Origin: Treponema sp.
GTDB taxonomy: Bacteria > Spirochaetota > Spirochaetia > Treponematales > Breznakiellaceae
DNA length: 18,021 bases
Reading direction: 5' to 3'
NCBI GenBank assembly: GCA_031266095.1
Contig: JAISBR010000213.1
Span: forward strand, 1 to 18,021
Within the stretch, counting starts at the first letter, position 1. Every line of letters starts with the position of its first letter. A model generated the notes under the pieces. It was not told the origin of the DNA. It saw only the letters and a program-made list of their open reading frames with translations, and did no database searches. Positions 13,830 to 18,021 of the stretch are shown here, in pieces. Position numbers and translations under genes: made by a program.

Positions 13830-14009
13830 TTTCCCGGTCTTATGACGCCGGAAGGTAACAATTAAGAAAAAAAGCCATCGGAAACGCAGAAATTTTCTCC
13901 AAATAAACGGAAAATAATCAAAAACAAGTGTAATATAATCTGATTTTTCCGGTATCCGTGTCGTTAGTCTCATTATGACTCAATTCACAAAAAACAACCC
14001 AAAACCGTA

Positions 14010-14189
14010 TCATTTTGACACTTTTAGGAGAGTGTTTTTCAACAAAGGAATTGTAAAAAGTTGCGACGCAAAGCCGGTCCACTTCGCCGCGGTCGTCGGT
14101 ACAAACCGCCGCCGCCTTTTCACGTTCAAACAGTGTTTTCCCAGCAGTTCCGCTATCCGTTTCCGGCTTACTCCGGACAGTTTTCCCAT
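14010..14189 (-). CDS. Possible small basic protein, 59 residues
   Basis: An ATG at 14189 with AGGAGA at 14195-14200 and 5-nt spacing opens a frame that ends in TGA. The start, KLSGVSRKRIAELLGKH, resembles a short helix-turn-helix or amphipathic helix pair. Then comes a KRRRRF basic patch and an uncharged C-terminus ending in LLKVSK. I do not recognise a family. The protein would be strongly basic and could bind nucleic acid. It lies between the sigma-factor promoter and the pseudouridine synthase, pointing away from the latter. The overlapping plus-strand frame from 13975 has no ribosome binding site and is less likely. The gene could also be a chance frame. Confidence 0.35.
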   Translation of the reverse strand: MGKLSGVSRKRIAELLGKHCLNVKRRRRFVPTTAAKWTGFASQLFTIPLLKNTLLKVSK

Positions 14190-14255
14190 CTTCTTCTCCT
14201 CATTGTTTGTATTCTATACTGGTTTTTCTGTCGATCGGATGGGTGAGATCCACAC

Positions 14256-14284
14256 TTGCGGGTATAGGCCGGGGAAGGTATACT
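14256..14284 (+). promoter_or_regulatory. Sigma-70 promoter of the pseudouridine synthase gene (leaderless geometry)
   Basis: TTGCGG (14256-14261), a 17-bp spacer and TATACT (14279-14284), then 6 nt to the GTG at 14291. The transcript start would coincide with the start codon. This supports choosing 14291 over the in-frame GTG at 14243, which lies upstream of the promoter. Confidence 0.55.
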
Positions 14285-14290
14285 TTCGCA

Positions 14291-15049
14291 GTGAGAATAA
14301 CCGCGCCTTTTACTGTCATTTATGAGGATGGAGAAATCATCGCCGTTAACAAGGCCCCGGGTATCTCCGTGGGCGGTGACCGCTGGGATGATTCAAAAGA
14401 ACGGCTGGATACATTGATCGCCGGAACTTTGGCGGAAGGCGTGAAGCTGTTCACGGTGCACCGTATAGACCGGGACACTTCGGGACTGGTGGTCTTCGCA
14501 AAGAACGAGACGGCCCATCGCCTGCTTTCCCTGGCCTTTGAGGGACGGCAGGTGGAAAAACGCTACATCGCGGTTGTGCATGGACGGCCCCCCTGGAAAG
14601 AGACGGTCTGTGACCTTCCCCTGGTCCCCAACGGGAACAAGCGTCACCTGACGATCATCGACAAATACCAGGGGAAAAAATCCCTTACCCATTTCCGGCT
14701 TCTGGGCAGCGCCGGCAATTACAGTGTGCTTGAGGTAAGGCCCGAAACCGGCCGGATCCATCAGATCCGGGTACACGCCGCCGCCCTCGGTTTTCCCCTT
14801 GTCTGCGATCCGTTCTACGGAAACGGCAAACCGGCCCTGCTCTCTTCGTTCAAGCGAAACTGGCGCGGCGATCCACTGGAAGAAAAACCCCTCCTGGCCC
14901 GGCTCGGCCTGCACGCCGCCGAACTTACGCTGGCCGCCCCCATTGGCCGGCTCAGCGCTCCCCTTCCCCGGGACATGGCGGCGCTGATCAGGCAAATGGA
15001 GAAGCAGGCGGGGTTTAGTATTTCAGAAAGTAGCTTTCCGCGTTTCTGA
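14291..15049 (+). CDS. RluA-family pseudouridine synthase
   Basis: A 252-residue enzyme that isomerises uridine to pseudouridine in rRNA or tRNA. The opening APFTVIYEDGEIIAVNKAPG is the standard RluA-family start. The catalytic motif is HRIDRDTSGLVVFAKN, with the nucleophilic Asp at residue 60. Later signatures are KRYIAVVHG, RPETGRIHQIRVHAAALGFPLVCDPFYG and LHAAELTLAAP. No S4 domain precedes it, so it resembles RluA or the TruC-like short forms rather than RluC/RluD. The target base cannot be assigned. The start is GTG 14291; AAGG lies 11 nt upstream, too far to be a normal Shine-Dalgarno, and the promoter geometry predicts a leaderless message. The 3' end overlaps the convergent uxaC by 35 bp. 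Confidence 0.92.
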   Translation: MRITAPFTVIYEDGEIIAVNKAPGISVGGDRWDDSKERLDTLIAGTLAEGVKLFTVHRIDRDTSGLVVFAKNETAHRLLSLAFEGRQVEKRYIAVVHGRPPWKETVCDLPLVPNGNKRHLTIIDKYQGKKSLTHFRLLGSAGNYSVLEVRPETGRIHQIRVHAAALGFPLVCDPFYGNGKPALLSSFKRNWRGDPLEEKPLLARLGLHAAELTLAAPIGRLSAPLPRDMAALIRQMEKQAGFSISESSFPRF

Positions 15050-16469
15050 ACGAAATATCCCTGACCATATTGCCGAGCAGCCCCATGTCATTCGGTATCT
15101 CCCCGTTCTCCACCCAGGTTCCCAGAATACCGCAGAGGATACGGCGGAAATATTCATGCCGGGGATAGGAGAGAAAACTGCGGGAGTCGGTGAGCATGCC
15201 CACGAAACGGGAGAGGAGGCCGATATTACCCAGCAGCTTCATCTGGGCCTCCATACCGTCGATGTGGTCTAAAAACCACCAGCCCGAACCGAGCTGCATC
15301 TTGCCGGGAACGCCCGGTTTCGTGACGTCCGCGCTGCCCTGGAAACAGCCCATAATCGTACCCAGGGTATAAAAATCCTTGCTGTTGAGGCTGTAGAGGA
15401 TCGTCTTGGGGAGTTTTTCCGCTGTATTGAGGAGGTTCAGGAACAGGGAGAGTTTTTCCGCCACCGGATGGTCGTGTACCGCGTCGTAGCCGGTATCGGG
15501 TCCCAGGTTTGTAAGGGCCGTGGTGTTGATACTGCGGATTGCGGCAAAATGAAGCTGCATAGCCCAGCCCCGCGCGCAATATTCACCTCCGAGGAATTCA
15601 AGGAGGAAGGTTTTCCAGGATTCAATACCACGGCTGTTCGGGGCCTTTCCCGCCAGAGCCGCGGCAAACAGCTCCCTCACTTCTTTTTCCCAGCGGCCGC
15701 GGTTAATCACACCGGCCCTGTCTTCCGAGGCCGTGGCAAAAGGCGGAAACTCAAGGGCGTGATCCGATGCCCGGCAGCCTATTTTGTCAAAGAAATCGAT
15801 CCGGTCCCGGATAGCGGCCAGAAGGTCATCCAAATTGCCGATACGCTTACCCGCCGCGTTTCCCAGTTTTTCGATATACGCGGCGAAATCACTCTTATCA
15901 ATATTGAGAATCCGGTCAGGCCTGAATGAGGGCAGCACCCTGGTCTCGGTAGCGCCTTTGGCCTTTTGGTGCCATTCCAGACTGTCGGCGGGATCATCGG
16001 TAGTACCCACCGCGAAGACTTTGAATTTTTTAAAGATCCCGAATACCGAAAGAGCCGGATCATTGTTGAGCTGTTCATTCACCGCCTTCCAGATCGCCGG
16101 CGCGGTTTGCAGGTTTAACGGCTCGTCAATATTGAAGTAGCGCTGTAATTCCAGATGAGTCCAGTGGTAGAGCGGATTCCCGATGAGCCTGGGAACCGTG
16201 TCCGCCCAGGCGAGGAATTTATCGTACGGCTCGCCGTCGCCGGTGATGAGCCGTTCGGGAACCCCGTTTGCCCGGAGCGTCCGCCATTTATAATGATCCC
16301 CTCCCAGCCACATATAGGCCAGATCCGGAAAACGCCGGTTTTCCGCTATTTCTCTGGGTATTAAATGACAATGATAATCAAAAATCGGTTCTCCCGCCGC
16401 CGCCTCATGGTACAGCTGTTGGGCCGTTCCGGTTGACAACAGGAAATTCTCATCCATAAATCGTTTCAT
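15015..16469 (-). CDS. uxaC: Glucuronate (uronate) isomerase
   Basis: A 484-residue enzyme of the amidohydrolase-like TIM-barrel fold. It converts D-glucuronate to D-fructuronate and D-galacturonate to D-tagaturonate, the entry step of hexuronate breakdown. Visible UxaC hallmarks are the N-terminal metal-type motif FDYHCHL (His33, His35), then WLGGDHYKWRTLRANGVPE, NPLYHWTHLELQRYF, AVGTTDDPADSLEWH, LPSFRPDR, MQLHFAAIRSINT, GSGWWFLDHIDGMEAQM and FVGMLTDSRSFLSYPRHEYFRR. Length is normal and no lesion is seen. The ATG at 16469 has GGAGG at 16476-16480. It lies 30 nt after the SpoU methyltransferase stop and is probably co-transcribed with it. No other hexuronate genes are in the window. Confidence 0.97.
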   Translation of the reverse strand: MKRFMDENFLLSTGTAQQLYHEAAAGEPIFDYHCHLIPREIAENRRFPDLAYMWLGGDHYKWRTLRANGVPERLITGDGEPYDKFLAWADTVPRLIGNPLYHWTHLELQRYFNIDEPLNLQTAPAIWKAVNEQLNNDPALSVFGIFKKFKVFAVGTTDDPADSLEWHQKAKGATETRVLPSFRPDRILNIDKSDFAAYIEKLGNAAGKRIGNLDDLLAAIRDRIDFFDKIGCRASDHALEFPPFATASEDRAGVINRGRWEKEVRELFAAALAGKAPNSRGIESWKTFLLEFLGGEYCARGWAMQLHFAAIRSINTTALTNLGPDTGYDAVHDHPVAEKLSLFLNLLNTAEKLPKTILYSLNSKDFYTLGTIMGCFQGSADVTKPGVPGKMQLGSGWWFLDHIDGMEAQMKLLGNIGLLSRFVGMLTDSRSFLSYPRHEYFRRILCGILGTWVENGEIPNDMGLLGNMVRDISFRNAESYFLKY

Positions 16470-16499
16470 CGCTATGCCTCCACTCTTATTCAGAGTATC

Positions 16500-17297
16500 C
16501 TAAGACGAATCGCTTGGCAAGCGGGGATTCCATTCGTACAGATGGTACAGAAACAGCGCGGCGGCCTGCGCCACATTGAGACTTTCGATATTGCCGGTTC
16601 CGGGGATGCGGAGGAGGCAGAAACACTGATCCTTCACCGGCTCGGGCAGGCCCGTTTCCTCATTACCCAGTACCAGGGCGATACCGGGGCGGCCACCTCC
16701 GCGCGCGCGGTCCCGCACGATGCCGTTCAGATCCCCGACGCGCCGCCTCGCCCGGATATCCGTACCGAGGGTGAGGAGCTGTTTTGAAGCGTCTTTCAGG
16801 AAGGCCTCCGTGCTGCTCACCTTCCGTATCGTGAGGTGCTCCATCCCCCCCTCGGCGACGCGGTAGGCGCTGGTACTGAGCCGCGCCTCGCTGTCATTTT
16901 CATTGAGCACGATGAAATGCACGTCAAAAAAAGCGGCGGCCCTGGCTATGGCCCCCAGATTGTGGTCATTTCCCACCGCGTGCAGTACAAGGCCGGTTTT
17001 CCGTTCGGCGGCCCAAAAGTCCAGATCCTCCCGGCTCAGGGGCAGCACCTCCGGCTCCCCGATCATGGCCACCACCCCCTGGTGATGCACACTCTTACAT
17101 ACCCGCTCAAGTTCCTCGTCTTCGCATAATTTGTAAGGCCGTTTCCGTTCCGCGAGCCGCTTACAAATCCCGGAACAGGTTTTCAGCCGGTCCTCCCTGA
17201 GGAAGAGGCGGTTGATGGTATCAGGATGATGCTCCCCCACGGCCAGGACCGCGTTCAGGCCGCACACAGCCAGTTCATCGGTAAGCTTATTACGCAT
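16500..17297 (-). CDS. SpoU/TrmH-family RNA 2'-O-methyltransferase
   Basis: A 265-residue SAM-dependent RNA ribose methyltransferase. The N-terminal part (about 1-80, containing ELAVCGLNAVLAV and SVHHQGVVAMIGEPE) matches the SpoU substrate-binding domain. The C-terminal SPOUT knot domain shows all three motifs: motif 1 NDHNLGAIARAAAFFDV with the key Asn and Arg, motif 2 IALVLGNEETGLPEPV, and motif 3 IPGTGNIESLNVAQAAALFL. Whether it acts on tRNA or rRNA cannot be told; the domain plan resembles RlmB/YfiF-type enzymes. The ATG at 17297 has no Shine-Dalgarno and lies 5 nt after a TATAAT box, so a leaderless mRNA is likely. uxaC follows 30 nt downstream. Confidence 0.93.
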   Translation of the reverse strand: MRNKLTDELAVCGLNAVLAVGEHHPDTINRLFLREDRLKTCSGICKRLAERKRPYKLCEDEELERVCKSVHHQGVVAMIGEPEVLPLSREDLDFWAAERKTGLVLHAVGNDHNLGAIARAAAFFDVHFIVLNENDSEARLSTSAYRVAEGGMEHLTIRKVSSTEAFLKDASKQLLTLGTDIRARRRVGDLNGIVRDRARGGGRPGIALVLGNEETGLPEPVKDQCFCLLRIPGTGNIESLNVAQAAALFLYHLYEWNPRLPSDSS

Positions 17298-17302
17298 AGT
17301 TT

Positions 17303-17331
17303 ATTATAACTGAGGCGGAAAGCTCCGGCAA
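17303..17331 (-). promoter_or_regulatory. Sigma-70 promoter of the methyltransferase-uxaC pair (leaderless geometry)
   Basis: On the minus strand, TTGCCG (17331-17326), a 17-bp spacer and a perfect TATAAT (17308-17303), then AAACT and the ATG at 17297. The predicted transcript starts at the start codon. Confidence 0.65.
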
Positions 17332-17469
17332 CAAGGGCCCGGTCAGGGGCGATACCGTGTCTTGCTCAGCATGCCGCTGAAAACCGTCACGCGTACCGCG
17401 AAGATTTACCATAACCATGACTATGATCCAAGCCGCTTCGGGACCTCCCTTTCAGCCTGGGGTGTACCC

Positions 17470-17722
17470 ATAAATCGGCCTGTTATGTATCGATAAATCG
17501 ACCTATTACGTATCGATAAATCGGCCTGTTATGTATACATAAATCGGCCTGTTATGGATCGATAAATCGACTTGTTATGTATCAATAAATCGGCCTGTTA
17601 TGTATCGATAAATCGAACTGTTATGTATACATAAATCGGCCTATTATGCATACATAAATCGGCCTATTATGTACCGATAAATCGACTTGTTATGTATCGA
17701 TAAATCGGCCTGTTATGGGTAT
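17470..17722. repeat. Tandem repeat array C (11 units, exact 23-bp period)
   Basis: ATAAATCG starts at 17470, 17493, 17516, 17539, 17562, 17585, 17608, 17631, 17654, 17677 and 17700, eleven copies with no drift. Units read ATAAATCGGCCTGTTATG followed by TATCG or TATAC. Many unit junctions form the dyad CGAT-AA-ATCG. Stop codons recur in every frame. There are no unique spacers. It lies upstream of the methyltransferase promoter. Confidence 0.95.
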
Positions 17723-17736
17723 ATGCATAAGCCTGA

Positions 17737-17793
17737 GGGGTATCCGCCTCTCGGCAGGGGACGTATCCGGCTTCTCCCCTTCAGCGATACCCC
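17737..17793. repeat. Inverted repeat GGGGTATC / GATACCCC
   Basis: GGGGTATC (17737-17744) and GATACCCC (17786-17793) are perfect inverted copies around a 41-nt loop. The remaining non-coding sequence up to 17890 shows no convincing gene or promoter. Confidence 0.45.
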
Positions 17794-17890
17794 ATGGACC
17801 GGATCGTCGTATTCATCGGAATTGCACCCGGCAGCCACTGTATGCCTTGCTATTTGTCCCGGCTTTCTATAGTATTGAATATATACGGAT

Positions 17891-18021
17891 GAGGCTGTTC
17901 CAAAACTTCAGTTTTTGGAACAGCTTCCTTTAAAAACCGCGGTTTTGTAGGCCATAGGCCGAAAAACCGCAAGAGCTTGTTCCATCGAACCGAAGGTTCG
18001 CACCATGCGCTTTAGCGCATA
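17891..18021. repeat. Composite palindromic repeat, cut by the window end
   Basis: It starts GAGGCTGTTCC, like the element at 4844, and forms a hairpin GCTGTTCCAAAAC (17894-17906) / GTTTTTGGAACAGC (17911-17924). A second fold follows: GCGGTTTT with AAAACCGC around GGCC-ATA-GGCC (17939-17970). Then GAGCTTGTTCCA (17973-17984) opens a copy of the 4844 element; its 17978-18021 matches 4849-4892 at all 44 positions. Its right arm would lie just outside the window. Confidence 0.8.

Noticed and set aside
13975..14325. Plus-strand gene of 116 codons
   Set aside because: It has no ribosome binding site, its composition is unlike a folded protein, and it overlaps both the better-supported minus-strand small frame and the pseudouridine synthase start.
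17687..17933. Small plus-strand frames after array C
   Set aside because: They begin within the repeat array, have no ribosome binding site and show no recognisable sequence.

Overview
The window is spirochaete-like, most plausibly from a host-associated Treponema. This is inference, not proof. It rests on the gene order TolC - short adaptor - RND pump, which matches the Borrelia BesC-BesA-BesB order, on the adaptor lacking a helical hairpin, on a compact group-2 sigma-70 factor, and on repeat-rich intergenic DNA. GC content is moderately high. There is no prophage, transposase, plasmid replication gene or CRISPR array.

Layout. 2-1597: 3' part of a large fibronectin-type-III surface or secreted protein, entering through a suspicious poly-C/GC tract. 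1598-2511: gene-free, with an inverted-repeat element, two different tandem arrays of 23-bp period and a cobalamin-riboswitch-like RNA. 2512-3414: a DUF4130 (TIGR03915-like) DNA-metabolism protein without its usual radical-SAM partner. 3479-10174: a tripartite efflux operon (TolC, adaptor, RND pump) followed by a translationally overlapping Gfo/Idh/MocA oxidoreductase. 10242-10314: tRNA-Pro(UGG) with its own promoter. 10492-12535 (minus): HD phosphohydrolase followed by a ComFB-domain protein. 12604-12840: structured palindromic repeats. 12862-13740 (minus): sigma factor behind a near-perfect sigma-54 promoter. 14010-14189 (minus): possible small basic protein. 14291-15049: RluA-type pseudouridine synthase. 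15015-17297 (minus): SpoU/TrmH methyltransferase followed by glucuronate isomerase uxaC. 17298-18021: gene-free, with a third 23-bp tandem array and a composite palindromic repeat truncated by the window end.

How the parts work together. The efflux genes form a complete envelope-spanning pump. The sigma factor appears to sit below RpoN, like the RpoN-RpoS cascade of Borrelia. Two tRNA/rRNA-modification-type genes and a tRNA gene are the information-processing content; uxaC handles hexuronates.

The most unusual signals are non-coding. There are three unrelated-sequence tandem arrays with one shared 23-bp period, one of which places GATC sites every 11 or 12 bp. At least three genes have a promoter -10 box only 5-6 nt before the start codon and no Shine-Dalgarno, which predicts leaderless mRNAs. 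A family of nested palindromic elements has also inserted inside the efflux operon. All calls come from reading the sequence; no database search was run.
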